The notes beneath the pieces were generated by a model. It worked only from the letters and a program-made list of their open reading frames with translations, did not search any database and had not been told where the DNA came from. The translations under genes were made by a program, and so were the position numbers. From positions 1 to 18,638 of the forward strand of contig JAFZAM010000071.1 in the NCBI GenBank assembly GCA_017557265.1: DNA of 18,638 bases. Reading direction: 5' to 3'. Below are positions 5,081 to 12,763 of the stretch, piece by piece. Source of the DNA: Oscillospiraceae bacterium (GTDB lineage: Bacteria; Bacillota; Clostridia; Oscillospirales; Oscillospiraceae). Every line of letters starts with the position of its first letter. Position 1 is the stretch's first letter.

Positions 5081-6189
5081 AGCGCGCGGCAATAAAGGCT
5101 TTATTTCTGCTCGCCGCGTTCTTCCTTCTTTCAACCGTCGGGTATGCCCAGGCCGACAACGTCACGCAGGAGCAGTCAGACGCGGCCGGCGTGAACGACG
5201 TCGAGGCTGCTCTTGATGACGACGCGGCCGATCTCCTCGGAGGAGCGTCGGCTTGCGATACCGATCAGACCCCGACGCTGAAAAAGCTTCTTTCTTCTTT
5301 GAAAAACGTCCTGCTTGACGTGTTCGGTTCAGCTCTTCGGGCCGGAGTATCGGTTTTGATAGTATCGGCGCTTGCCGGAGTCGCGCGGACGGCGCTCGAT
5401 TCGGCCGAATCAAAATGGTCCGCGCCTGCTTCGATAGCTTCCGCGGCCGCCGTGTCGCTGTGTGTCTTCGGGACCTCGTCGGGCTTTTTGAGCCTCGCGA
5501 GCTCGACCCTCGAGGAGCTCGATTCATTTTCAAAAGTCCTGCTGCCGACGGTCTCCGCGCTCGCCGCCTCGGCCGGAGCGCCGGTCTCGTCCGCAGCCAA
5601 ATACGCGGCTGCGTCTCTTTTCATCGACGTGCTGATGACTCTTTCCGGGAACGTCGTCATGCCCGTGATATGCGCCTACGCCGCCGCAGTGATAGCCGGC
5701 GCCGCGTTCGGCGGGAGCGCCTTTTCCGGCGCGGCGAGCCTTCTCAAATGGCTTGCCGCGACGCTTATGACTCTCCTGGTGCTCGCATTCGTGATATACA
5801 AGAGCCTGACGGGGGTAATTACCGGCAGCGCGGACGCGGCGGCGCTCCGCGTCGCAAAGACCGCGATCGCGACGGCGCTGCCTGTCGTCGGCGGGATAAT
5901 GTCTGACGCGGCGGCTTCCGTTCTGTCTGGAGCGGGCATACTGCGCTCTTCCGTCGGTATCTTCGGAATACTTGCGGTGACGGCTGTCTGCGCGGTGCCG
6001 TTTTTGAAGCTCGCCGCTCATTTTCTCGTTTTCAAGGCCGTCTCCAGGATATCTTTTTGCGCGGAGGGGACGGACAAACTGCTCGACGGCCTTGCGAACG
6101 TCTTCGGACTCGTCATGGGCCTTACGGGCTCCTGCGCTCTCATGCTTTACGTTTCGCTGATCTCTCTGATAAAGGTAGTGACTGTGTGA
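5077..6189 (+). CDS. spoIIIAE: Stage III sporulation protein SpoIIIAE
   Basis: This is the large polytopic membrane subunit of the complex, 370 residues. A signal-peptide-like segment (1-24, FLLAAFFLLSTVGYAQA) is followed by an acidic linker (about 25-65) and then some six or more hydrophobic helices to the C terminus. It ends in a cluster of Leu, Ile and Val residues, as is common in the family. SpoIIIAE resembles permease-type proteins and is placed at the centre of the membrane part of the channel. GGAG at 5067-5070 lies 6 bases before the ATG. Start and stop overlap the neighbouring genes by four and one bases. Confidence 0.94.
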   Translation: MKRAAIKALFLLAAFFLLSTVGYAQADNVTQEQSDAAGVNDVEAALDDDAADLLGGASACDTDQTPTLKKLLSSLKNVLLDVFGSALRAGVSVLIVSALAGVARTALDSAESKWSAPASIASAAAVSLCVFGTSSGFLSLASSTLEELDSFSKVLLPTVSALAASAGAPVSSAAKYAAASLFIDVLMTLSGNVVMPVICAYAAAVIAGAAFGGSAFSGAASLLKWLAATLMTLLVLAFVIYKSLTGVITGSADAAALRVAKTAIATALPVVGGIMSDAAASVLSGAGILRSSVGIFGILAVTAVCAVPFLKLAAHFLVFKAVSRISFCAEGTDKLLDGLANVFGLVMGLTGSCALMLYVSLISLIKVVTV

Positions 6190-6650
6190 TGCTCGAAAAC
6201 CTGCGGACATGGGTATTCCGGATCATAGGCGCGTCCGTTATCTCCTCGATAGCAATGTCCGTCACGCTGTCGACCAAGATGAAGCGCGTCGTTTCTTTGT
6301 GCTGCTCGTTTCTTGCCGCGGCTGTTTTGCTGACGCCGCTCGCCGGAATGTCCGACGCCTCGCCTTCGCTGCCTGACCTCAGAGAGAGCGCCTCGTTCCG
6401 CGCTTCGCAGCTCGAGAAAAGAAACGCCGAGCTGCGCACCTCTATCATAGCCTCGGAGTGCGAGGCATATATTCTAAACAAAGCGGCCGAGCTCGGAGCG
6501 CGGGCCTCGGTCAGCGTGACGCTGGGCGACGAAGGGACACCGTACTCGTGCAGTATCACGTCCGATTCGGGCGGCGCGGTAAAGTTCGCGCTGTCGGAAA
6601 CGATAGAAAAGGATCTCGGGATCCCGTTCGAGCGGCAGTACTGGGGATAG
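6189..6650 (+). CDS. spoIIIAF: Stage III sporulation protein SpoIIIAF
   Basis: The 153-residue product has two N-terminal transmembrane helices (about 8-26 and 34-52) and a soluble domain of about 100 residues, the standard SpoIIIAF layout. The soluble domain adopts a ring-building-motif-like fold in known members and would sit in the intermembrane space. ATG 6189 overlaps the spoIIIAE stop; a GTG three bases upstream is an alternative start. AAAGG at 6171-6175 is rather far from either, so coupling is likely. The domain contains a typical long helix (SQLEKRNAELRTSIIASECEA). Confidence 0.93.
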   Translation: MLENLRTWVFRIIGASVISSIAMSVTLSTKMKRVVSLCCSFLAAAVLLTPLAGMSDASPSLPDLRESASFRASQLEKRNAELRTSIIASECEAYILNKAAELGARASVSVTLGDEGTPYSCSITSDSGGAVKFALSETIEKDLGIPFERQYWG

Positions 6651-6651
6651 C

Positions 6652-7188
6652 ATGGAAGTGATGGTTACAGACATCAAAAAGCTCAAAAAGACCTTTCTCG
6701 AAAAGCTCAAGGGCAATAAGATCATCTTGATAGCACTCGCAGCCGGGATACTTATTCTGACGCTTATCCCTAAAAGTTCAAAAAGCGAGCCTGCGGCTAA
6801 GACGGATTTTTCCGCGCCGGAATTCTCACTCGAGGAAGAGGAGAAAAAGCTGTCTGAGGCTCTGTCCCGGATAGACGGCGCGGGGAAGGTGACCGTCCTG
6901 CTCACGCTAAAAAGCGGCGTGCGCCGCGAGGTCGCGGAGGACGAAAAAACGGAATACACGAACAGAGGCGGCGACGCTTCTTCTTCAAACTCGAAAACGT
7001 CGGTCAGGCTCCAGGCGGGCTCGGGAAATCAATCGGCGCTCACTCTGCGCTACGATTATCCCGAATATCAGGGCGCGCTCGTCATAACCGAGAGCTCCAA
7101 CGCCGCCGTCAAGCTTGCGATAACGCAGGCGGTCATGTCTCTGACGGGGCTTTCCGCCGATAAGATCACGGTCGTCAAGGGAAGATGA
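6652..7188 (+). CDS. spoIIIAG: Stage III sporulation protein SpoIIIAG
   Basis: The 178-residue protein has a short basic N terminus, one transmembrane helix (about 24-40, IILIALAAGILILTLI) and a C-terminal ring-building domain. In Bacillus, SpoIIIAG forms a large ring in the intermembrane space that lines the channel. The LSRIDGAGKVTVLLTLKSG block (about 71-89) is the typical start of the ring domain, and VKLAITQAVMSLTGL is its last helix. A Ser/Gly/Asn-rich insertion lies between (about 104-126). GGGGA ends about five bases before the ATG; an in-frame ATG three codons later is an alternative. Confidence 0.94.
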   Translation: MEVMVTDIKKLKKTFLEKLKGNKIILIALAAGILILTLIPKSSKSEPAAKTDFSAPEFSLEEEEKKLSEALSRIDGAGKVTVLLTLKSGVRREVAEDEKTEYTNRGGDASSSNSKTSVRLQAGSGNQSALTLRYDYPEYQGALVITESSNAAVKLAITQAVMSLTGLSADKITVVKGR

Positions 7189-7210
7189 ATTCAAAAAGGA
7201 GAGTTGAAAT

Positions 7211-7771
7211 ATGAAATCGAAGATCTTTAAGAGAAACGCGATAATCCTGACTGTCATCATGTTCGTCTGCGTCGCCGTGTATCTCAACTGGACCTACGGC
7301 GGAGCGGGAGAGAAAGCGGCCGATACGGTCAAGGCGCAGTCCGGCGAGACGGCGGACGCGGGACTTTTCTACGTTGACGGGAGCAGCGAGCCCTCCATGC
7401 CGACCGAAGCGCAGATAAACGACTATTTCGCGACCGCGCGCCTTACGCGGCAGCAGGCGCGGGACAGCGCGGTCGGGGCGCTGCGCGAGGCGCTCGGACT
7501 TGAGACGGTCTCGCAGGAGGCCAACGACAAAACTCTCGGTGAGATAGCTGAGCTTGCGCAGGCGAGCATGACGGAGGCCGAGATAGAGACCCTGGTCATG
7601 GCGAAGGGCTTTACGGAGTGCGTCGCCTTTTTGAGCGCCGACTCGCTCATCGTCGCCGTTCCTGCGCCGCCCGAGGGCCTGAGCACGGCCTCTGTCTCGC
7701 GGATAACGGACATCGCGCTCTCCGAGACCGGCCTTACTACCGAGCAGATTAAAATAATTGAAGTGAAATAG
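7211..7771 (+). CDS. spoIIIAH: Stage III sporulation protein SpoIIIAH
   Basis: The 186-residue bitopic protein has one N-terminal transmembrane helix (about 10-26, ending VAVYLNWTY), a low-complexity linker (about 30-65) and a C-terminal YscJ/FliF-like ring-building domain (about 85-186). SpoIIIAH crosses the space between the membranes and pairs with SpoIIQ from the forespore. No spoIIQ gene is in this window; many Clostridia use SpoIIQ-like proteins encoded elsewhere. The ribosome-binding site AAAGGAG lies at 7195-7201. There is no terminator before asp23, so some read-through is likely. Confidence 0.95.
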   Translation: MKSKIFKRNAIILTVIMFVCVAVYLNWTYGGAGEKAADTVKAQSGETADAGLFYVDGSSEPSMPTEAQINDYFATARLTRQQARDSAVGALREALGLETVSQEANDKTLGEIAELAQASMTEAEIETLVMAKGFTECVAFLSADSLIVAVPAPPEGLSTASVSRITDIALSETGLTTEQIKIIEVK

Positions 7772-7772
7772 C

Positions 7773-7801
7773 TTTATTTTTTCATAATTATGTGATAAAA
7801 T
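7773..7801 (+). promoter_or_regulatory. Possible sigma-A-type promoter for asp23
   Basis: TAAAAT (7796-7801) could be a -10 box, with TTTATT (7773-7778) 17 bases upstream as a weak -35 box. The AT-rich gap stands out against the surrounding GC-rich coding DNA and starts right after the spoIIIAH stop. Expression independent of sporulation would make sense for the housekeeping genes that follow. Confidence 0.4.
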
Positions 7802-7832
7802 GTGCCGAAGAAAACGATAGGAGGTGTCTGAA

Positions 7833-8210
7833 ATGGCTGAAAACAAGGGCTACATCACCATGGAAGACAACGGCGGGACAATCAACATCTCCGAGGACGT
7901 CGTCGCGACGATAGCCATCGAGGCGATCGGCCAGGTCGAGGGCGTCGCCGCCGTGACGAACACTCTCGGAAAAGATATAGCGGAGCTTTTCGGCAAGAAG
8001 AACGCTCCCAAGGGCGTGACGGTAGACGTCGCGGACGACAGGATCGTCATCACCGCGCATATCTCCGTCGCCTACGGCTACGGCGTGAACACCGTCGCGG
8101 AGAACGTTCAGACAGCCGTGACCGAGGCGGTAGAGTCCATGACGAGCGTCAAGGTCAGCGCCGTCAACGTCCACGTCAGTTCCGTATCCTTCCGCAAGGC
8201 GGAGAGCTGA
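7833..8210 (+). CDS. Asp23/Gls24-family envelope stress protein
   Basis: The 125-residue soluble protein has the Asp23 family core: GTINISEDVVATIAIEAI near the N terminus, then VEGVAAV, VTVDVADDRIVITAHISV and a C-terminal VSAVNVHVSSVSF. Asp23 proteins are abundant, poorly understood factors that in Staphylococcus associate with the membrane through AmaP; no amaP-like gene is adjacent. ATG 7833 is chosen because GGAGG at 7820-7824 lies 8 bases upstream. An in-frame GTG at 7824 overlaps that site and is unlikely. asp23 between spoIIIAH and nusB is a common Clostridia arrangement. Confidence 0.93.
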   Translation: MAENKGYITMEDNGGTINISEDVVATIAIEAIGQVEGVAAVTNTLGKDIAELFGKKNAPKGVTVDVADDRIVITAHISVAYGYGVNTVAENVQTAVTEAVESMTSVKVSAVNVHVSSVSFRKAES

Positions 8211-8224
8211 GACCGGGATACTCA

Positions 8225-8247
8225 GGCGGGGGAGAGCTTCCCCCGCC
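8225..8247 (+). terminator. Strong hairpin between asp23 and nusB (weak or partial terminator)
   Basis: GGCGGGGGA (8225-8233) pairs perfectly with TCCCCCGCC (8239-8247) around a 5-base loop. It is followed by GAATTATTAT and not by a run of T, so it does not meet the usual pattern for an efficient intrinsic terminator. It could reduce read-through or stabilise the asp23 mRNA end. No promoter was found between it and nusB. Confidence 0.45.
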
Positions 8248-8292
8248 GAATTATTATCGCATGAAAAAGCCGCGCCGCGGCCGGAGGCATCT

Positions 8293-8745
8293 ATGACCAG
8301 AACCGTTGCCAGAGAGATAGCCGTCCACCTCTCCTTCGAGGCGGGCGTCAACGACGTTTCCGCGCAGGAGCTGCTCGATACGGTATTCGATCCCGAGTAC
8401 TATGAGACGCTCGCGCAGGAGGACGAACTCTATTCCGAATACCCCGACGAAAAGCAGATGGAGTACATCCGCACGGTGACCGCCGGGGTATGCGAGCATC
8501 TTCCCGAGCTCGATTCGTATATTGAAAAATACGCGAAGAACTGGCGCGTGGGGCGCATCTCCCGCGTCGCCGTCGCGATAATGCGCGTGTGCATGTACGA
8601 GATACTTTACATGCCGGAGATACCCGACGCCGCCTCCGTAAACGAGGCCGTCGAGCTTACCAAGAAATACGAGGACAAGGAGGTCGTCTCCTTCGTAAAC
8701 GGCATCCTCGGATCCTACATCAAGGGTGAAAAGAACGGTGACTGA
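8293..8745 (+). CDS. nusB: Transcription antitermination factor NusB
   Basis: The 150-residue all-helical protein matches NusB. It has an N-terminal AREIAVHLSFEAG segment, a central extension rich in acidic residues (about 35-55), and the C-terminal signature from NWRVGRISRVAVAIMRVCMYEIL through SVNEAVELTKKY to FVNGILG. NusB pairs with NusE (ribosomal protein S10) on boxA RNA to support rRNA antitermination. GGAGG at 8283-8287 lies 5 bases before the ATG. The frame ends inside the start region of the next gene, so the two are translationally linked. Confidence 0.97.
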   Translation: MTRTVAREIAVHLSFEAGVNDVSAQELLDTVFDPEYYETLAQEDELYSEYPDEKQMEYIRTVTAGVCEHLPELDSYIEKYAKNWRVGRISRVAVAIMRVCMYEILYMPEIPDAASVNEAVELTKKYEDKEVVSFVNGILGSYIKGEKNGD

Positions 8746-9652
8746 CCGCGTCTGCCTCGGCTTCGACACGAGCAACTATACGACCTCGGTCTGCGCCTTC
8801 GACGGCGAGGAAGCGGATGCACGCGCGAGGCTGCTTCCGGTCGGAGAGGGAGAGCTCGGACTTCGTCAGAGCGACGCGGTATTCCATCATACGCGGGCCC
8901 TTCCCGAGCTTATAGAGGAGCTCGGGAGCCTATCTCCGCGCGCCGTCGGAGCCTCCGACCGTCCGCGCGAGGCCGAGGGCTCTTATATGCCGTGCTTCCT
9001 CGTGGGGACGGCCGCAGCCAGGAGCACGGCGTCGCTTTTCGGCGTACCGTGCCTGTTTTTCACTCACCAGCAGGGGCACGTCGCGGCGGCGGCCTGTTCC
9101 GCCGGACGGCCCGACCTGCTTGACGCGCCGTTTCTCGCCTGGCACCTCTCGGGCGGTACGACGGAGCTTCTCATCGTCCGTCCCGACGGACGCGCCGGCG
9201 TGACCTGCGGGAAGATAGGCGGCACGACGGACATTTCCGCGGGTCAGCTTCTCGACAGGACCGGAAAGCGCCTCGGAGTTCAATTTCCCGCCGGAAAAAC
9301 TCTCGATAATGAAGCCGATCCGGGGTGCGGCGATTATTTCCGCGTCAAGGTCGACGGGACCGAATTCTCCCTTTCCGGAATGGAAAACAAACTCGCCGGG
9401 CTCGCGGCTTCGGGCGCAGGAACGCCCGTGACCGCGGCGGCGGCTCTCAATACGATATCCCGCGCTGTCGTGACCGCGACGGAGAACGCGCTGAAGGACC
9501 ACGGCGACATGCCGGTGCTCTTTTCCGGCGGCGTCTCCGGCAGCCGCGTCCTTCGCAGATACGCGGACTTCGGCATATTCCCGGAGCCTCGCTTTGCTTC
9601 CGACAACGCGCTGGGTATCGCCATCTTGACGTACAGGGCGGTGGATCGATGA
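8738..9652 (+). CDS. TsaD-family (peptidase M22-like) paralog
   Basis: The 304-residue protein belongs to the Kae1/TsaD ASKHA-fold family. It keeps the metal-binding HQQGH motif (His110 and His114) and the C-terminal Asp289 in ASDNALGIA, plus the DTSNYTTS start. It is shorter than genuine TsaD (about 340) and has the TSNYTTS signature that I associate with a paralog found between nusB and xseA in many Clostridia. It is therefore probably not the tRNA t6A synthase, which should be encoded elsewhere. It is often labelled O-sialoglycoprotein endopeptidase, a doubtful name. GTG 8738 is preferred because AAGGGTG lies just upstream; GTG 8726 is an alternative. It overlaps nusB by 8 bases and xseA by 4. 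Confidence 0.85.
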   Translation: MTDRVCLGFDTSNYTTSVCAFDGEEADARARLLPVGEGELGLRQSDAVFHHTRALPELIEELGSLSPRAVGASDRPREAEGSYMPCFLVGTAAARSTASLFGVPCLFFTHQQGHVAAAACSAGRPDLLDAPFLAWHLSGGTTELLIVRPDGRAGVTCGKIGGTTDISAGQLLDRTGKRLGVQFPAGKTLDNEADPGCGDYFRVKVDGTEFSLSGMENKLAGLAASGAGTPVTAAAALNTISRAVVTATENALKDHGDMPVLFSGGVSGSRVLRRYADFGIFPEPRFASDNALGIAILTYRAVDR

Positions 9653-10854
9653 GCGACAGAATATTCGACGTCTCCGAGCTGAACGCGCATATCAAGGAGC
9701 TTCTCGACTCCGATCAGACGCTCCTCGGCGTCTACGTGCGCGGCGAGCTCTCAAATTACAAGATTTACGGCTCCGGGCACCACTATTTCACCATCAAGGA
9801 CAAGGATTCGGCGCTCAGCTGCGTAATGTTCAAGCGCGAGGCCACGTCGCTCCGTTTCAGACCTGAGGACGGCATGAAGGTCGTCGCGTTCGGCCGCGTC
9901 ACTGTCTTTCAGCGCGACGGAAAGTATCAGCTCTACTGCTCTAATATGACGCCGCTCGGCGTCGGCGACCTCTACGTCGCATTCGAGCAGCTGAAATCCA
10001 AACTTGCCGCCGAGGGTCTGTTCGACAGAGAACTTAAAAAGCCCCTCCCGAAGTACCCAGCGCGTATTGCTCTCATAACCTCCGGCTCCGGCGCGGCCGT
10101 GCACGACATGATTCGCATCCTCGGCAAGCGATTTCCGCTCAGCAAGGTCGTCGTCATGCCCGTCCGCGTGCAGGGCGTCGAGGCTCCGCCGGAGATCGTC
10201 GGCGCGATAAGATACGCCAACGTCCATAAGGTCGCGGACCTTATAATAACCGGCAGGGGAGGCGGCTCGATCGAGGACCTCTGGGCCTTTAACGACGAGC
10301 GCGTCGCCCGCGCGGTATTCGCCTCCGAGATACCCGTCATCTCAGCGGTCGGCCACGAGCCGGACGTCACGATTTGCGACTACGTCGCCGACGTACGCGC
10401 CGCGACGCCGTCCAACGGAGCCGAGCTCGCCGTTCCCGACAGAGCCGAGCTTTTGACCGCACTCGCCTCCGATACGGTAAGGCTCCGCAAAGCGATGCAC
10501 CGCGTTGCCGAAAAGGGCGCGGCACGACTTGACAGAATCAAAAACTCCGGCCCGTTCAGAGACCCGATGAGCATCGTGCGCGACAGACGCATGACACTCG
10601 ACAGCCTCACGACTGCGGCCGTCAATTCCTGCAAAACGCTCATATCCGATAAACGCGCGTCGTACCTCGGCATGGCCGCCTCGCTCGACGCGCTCAGCCC
10701 GCTCAAGACCCTCGCGCGAGGCTACGGCGTCGTGACCGACGGGGCCGGAAAGACCGTCGTGAGCGCGTCCGACGTGGAGATAGGGGACAGGCTCAGCGTT
10801 CGCCTGTCGAAAGGCTCGCTCGACTGCACGGTCAGCGGCAGAAAGGAAGCTTGA
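9649..10854 (+). CDS. xseA: Exonuclease VII large subunit
   Basis: The 401-residue protein has an N-terminal OB-fold domain (about 1-105) for single-stranded DNA binding, followed by the catalytic domain. Family landmarks are ITSGSGAAVHDM (143-154), GRGGGSIEDLWAFNDE (202-217) and GHEPDVTICDYVADVRAATPS (235-255). The remainder is a long helical region and a C-terminal segment (LKTLARGYGVV). Exonuclease VII degrades single-stranded DNA in both directions and assists DNA repair. The ATG overlaps the upstream stop (ATGA). The next gene encodes the small subunit, as expected. Confidence 0.97.
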   Translation: MSDRIFDVSELNAHIKELLDSDQTLLGVYVRGELSNYKIYGSGHHYFTIKDKDSALSCVMFKREATSLRFRPEDGMKVVAFGRVTVFQRDGKYQLYCSNMTPLGVGDLYVAFEQLKSKLAAEGLFDRELKKPLPKYPARIALITSGSGAAVHDMIRILGKRFPLSKVVVMPVRVQGVEAPPEIVGAIRYANVHKVADLIITGRGGGSIEDLWAFNDERVARAVFASEIPVISAVGHEPDVTICDYVADVRAATPSNGAELAVPDRAELLTALASDTVRLRKAMHRVAEKGAARLDRIKNSGPFRDPMSIVRDRRMTLDSLTTAAVNSCKTLISDKRASYLGMAASLDALSPLKTLARGYGVVTDGAGKTVVSASDVEIGDRLSVRLSKGSLDCTVSGRKEA

Positions 10855-10855
10855 A

Positions 10856-11086
10856 ATGGATACTCCGACCTTTGAAAAATCAATGGCAAGGCTTGAGGAG
10901 ATAGTTTCTCTGCTCGAGCGCGGCGACACGCCTCTCGAGGAGGCGCTCAAGCTCTTTGAGGAGGGCTCCGCTCTCATCCGATCCTGCGGGAGCATGCTCG
11001 AAAAGGCGGAGCAGGTCGTCGTCAAACTCGTGAAAGGCGCCGACGGCGAGCCGCAGGAGGAAGTGTTTAGCGATGAAGACCGCTGA
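10856..11086 (+). CDS. xseB: Exonuclease VII small subunit
   Basis: The 76-residue helical protein matches XseB: TFEKSMARLEEIVSLLERG, then PLEEALKLFEEGSALI and a second helix with CGSMLEKAEQVVVKL. Several copies of this subunit bind the helical arm of XseA. The start codon follows the xseA stop by one base, with AAAGGA about 10 bases upstream. The last 14 bases overlap the start of ispA. Confidence 0.96.
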   Translation: MDTPTFEKSMARLEEIVSLLERGDTPLEEALKLFEEGSALIRSCGSMLEKAEQVVVKLVKGADGEPQEEVFSDEDR

Positions 11087-11954
11087 ATTCTCCGCAAAGC
11101 TCGACGAATACCGCTCCGGGACGGAAAAGAGGCTCAGAGAGCTCTTTACCGATATGGACGACGACATAGCTCCTCTCGGCGAATCAATGCGCTACAGCCT
11201 GCTCGCGGGCGGCAAGAGGCTCAGACCCGTCTTCGTGCTCGAGTTCGCACGTCTCTGCGGCGGCGCGGACGCGCTCGACGTCGCCTGCGCCATAGAGCTG
11301 CTGCACACCTATTCGCTCATTCACGACGATCTTCCGTGCATGGACGACGACGACCTCAGGCGCGGCCAGCCGACCAACCATAAGAAGTTCGGCGAATGGC
11401 AGGCGCTGCTGTCGGGCGACGCTCTGCAGGCCGAGGCGTTTTTGCTTATCGCGCAGGCTCCGCTGCCCGACGCGAACAGGATAGAGGCGACGCGCATACT
11501 CGCCTCCGCCGCAGGCGTGAACGGTATCTGCTCCGGGCAGTACCTCGATATAGTCGGCGAGGGGAAAAGGCAGGACGTCGGCGCGCTGCTTCGCATCAAC
11601 AGATTCAAGACCGGCGCGCTCATAAGCGCCGCCTGCATGCTCGGCTGCGCCGCGGCAGGAGTTTTCGACGAGCGTATGACCGCCGCCGGCAAGTATGGCG
11701 ACGCGCTCGGCCTTGCGTTCCAGATCCGCGACGACGTGCTCGACGTCGAGGGCGACCCGGAAGTGATAGGCAAGGACGTCGGCTCCGATCAGGAGAGAGG
11801 GCGCGAGACGTTTGCCTCGCTGCTCGGGACGGAGAAGGCGGGATGGCTCGCCGCCGATCTCGCAAACGAAGCCAAGATCGCTCTTCGCGCGGGCTTCGAG
11901 GACACTGAGTTCCTCGAATGGCTGACCGACGAGCTAACCGTAAGGATAAAGTGA
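11073..11954 (+). CDS. ispA: Polyprenyl synthetase, probably farnesyl diphosphate synthase
   Basis: The 293-residue trans-prenyltransferase has the first Asp-rich motif DDLPCMDDDD (85-94) and the second motif DDVLD (220-224). It also carries LAGGKRLRP (45-52) for diphosphate binding and GLAFQIRDD. The sequence before the first motif (LLHTYSLIHDD) is typical of bacterial short-chain FPP synthases, so the product is probably C15 farnesyl diphosphate, made from IPP and DMAPP. GGPP synthesis cannot be excluded from sequence alone. The xseA-xseB-ispA order is widespread, but dxs, which often comes next, is missing here and proB follows. AGGAGG lies upstream within xseB. Confidence 0.94.
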   Translation: MKTAEFSAKLDEYRSGTEKRLRELFTDMDDDIAPLGESMRYSLLAGGKRLRPVFVLEFARLCGGADALDVACAIELLHTYSLIHDDLPCMDDDDLRRGQPTNHKKFGEWQALLSGDALQAEAFLLIAQAPLPDANRIEATRILASAAGVNGICSGQYLDIVGEGKRQDVGALLRINRFKTGALISAACMLGCAAAGVFDERMTAAGKYGDALGLAFQIRDDVLDVEGDPEVIGKDVGSDQERGRETFASLLGTEKAGWLAADLANEAKIALRAGFEDTEFLEWLTDELTVRIK

Positions 11955-11968
11955 CGGCTGGTGAGAAT

Positions 11969-12763
11969 ATGAGATACGTTTTCAAAGTCGGCACCTCGAC
12001 TCTCATCCGCGAGAGCGGGATGCCCGATCTGCGCACTCTCGACAGGCTTGCGAGGGTGCTCTCCGACCTGCGCTCGGCCGGCAACGACGTCGTGCTCGTG
12101 AGCTCCGGCGCCATCGGCGTCGGAACGAAGAAGCTCGCCATGTCCGCGCGCCCGACCGAACTGCGCTATAAGCAGGCGGCCGCCGCCGTCGGCCAGTGCG
12201 AGCTTATGCACTTATACGACAAGTCTTTTTCCGAGTACGGACAGACCGTCGCGCAGATACTGCTGACGGAAAAGGACGTCGAAAACGATCTCGGGAGGGA
12301 AAACCTCGCCCGCACCTTCGATTCTCTGCTCGAGCTCGGAGTCATCCCGGTCGTTAACGAAAACGACTCGGTTTCTTCCGCCGAGATAGAAACGGGCCAC
12401 CTCAAGACCCTCGGCGACAACGATTCACTCTCCGCCGTCGTCGCGGGTTTCTGCGGAGCGGACAGGCTCGTCATCATGACGGACATCGACGGACTTTACG
12501 ACGGCGATCCGAAGGATCCCTCGAGCCGCCTTGTGACCCGCGTCGAGAACGTCACGGAGGAGCTCTATTCCTACGTCGGCGGCGCCTCTACCAAATGGGG
12601 GACAGGCGGCATGGCCTCGAAGATAAAGGCCGCCGAATACGCCACCGCGCGCGGCATAGACACCTACGTCATATCAGGCGCGAACATGGACGCGATATAC
12701 GACATCGTCGACGGGAAGAGCGTCGGGACGCTGTTCGCCGCGGGAGGGAAAAAGCATGACTGA
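11969..12763 (+). CDS. proB: Glutamate 5-kinase, short form without PUA domain
   Basis: This catalyses the first step of proline synthesis, ATP-dependent phosphorylation of glutamate. The 264-residue product consists only of the amino acid kinase domain. It has VFKVGTSTL at the N terminus, LVSSGAIGVG (43-52), VVNENDSV (128-135), LGDNDSLSA (148-156), MTDIDGLYDGDP (170-181) and GTGGMASKIKAA (211-222). It lacks the C-terminal PUA domain of the roughly 365-residue E. coli and B. subtilis enzymes; shorter forms are known in other Firmicutes. The start at 11969 is chosen by fit to the domain, with GGTGAG as a modest ribosome-binding site. It overlaps proA by 8 bases. Confidence 0.96.
   Translation: MRYVFKVGTSTLIRESGMPDLRTLDRLARVLSDLRSAGNDVVLVSSGAIGVGTKKLAMSARPTELRYKQAAAAVGQCELMHLYDKSFSEYGQTVAQILLTEKDVENDLGRENLARTFDSLLELGVIPVVNENDSVSSAEIETGHLKTLGDNDSLSAVVAGFCGADRLVIMTDIDGLYDGDPKDPSSRLVTRVENVTEELYSYVGGASTKWGTGGMASKIKAAEYATARGIDTYVISGANMDAIYDIVDGKSVGTLFAAGGKKHD

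Noticed and set aside
8261..8296. An 11-codon frame (MKKPRRGRRHL) ending on the nusB start
   Set aside because: There is no ribosome-binding site before its ATG, so it is not listed as a gene; it is kept only as part of a low-weight finding.
11969..12763. ProB as a truncated pseudogene
   Set aside because: The kinase domain is complete with all motifs, the frame overlaps proA neatly, and PUA-less glutamate kinases are known.
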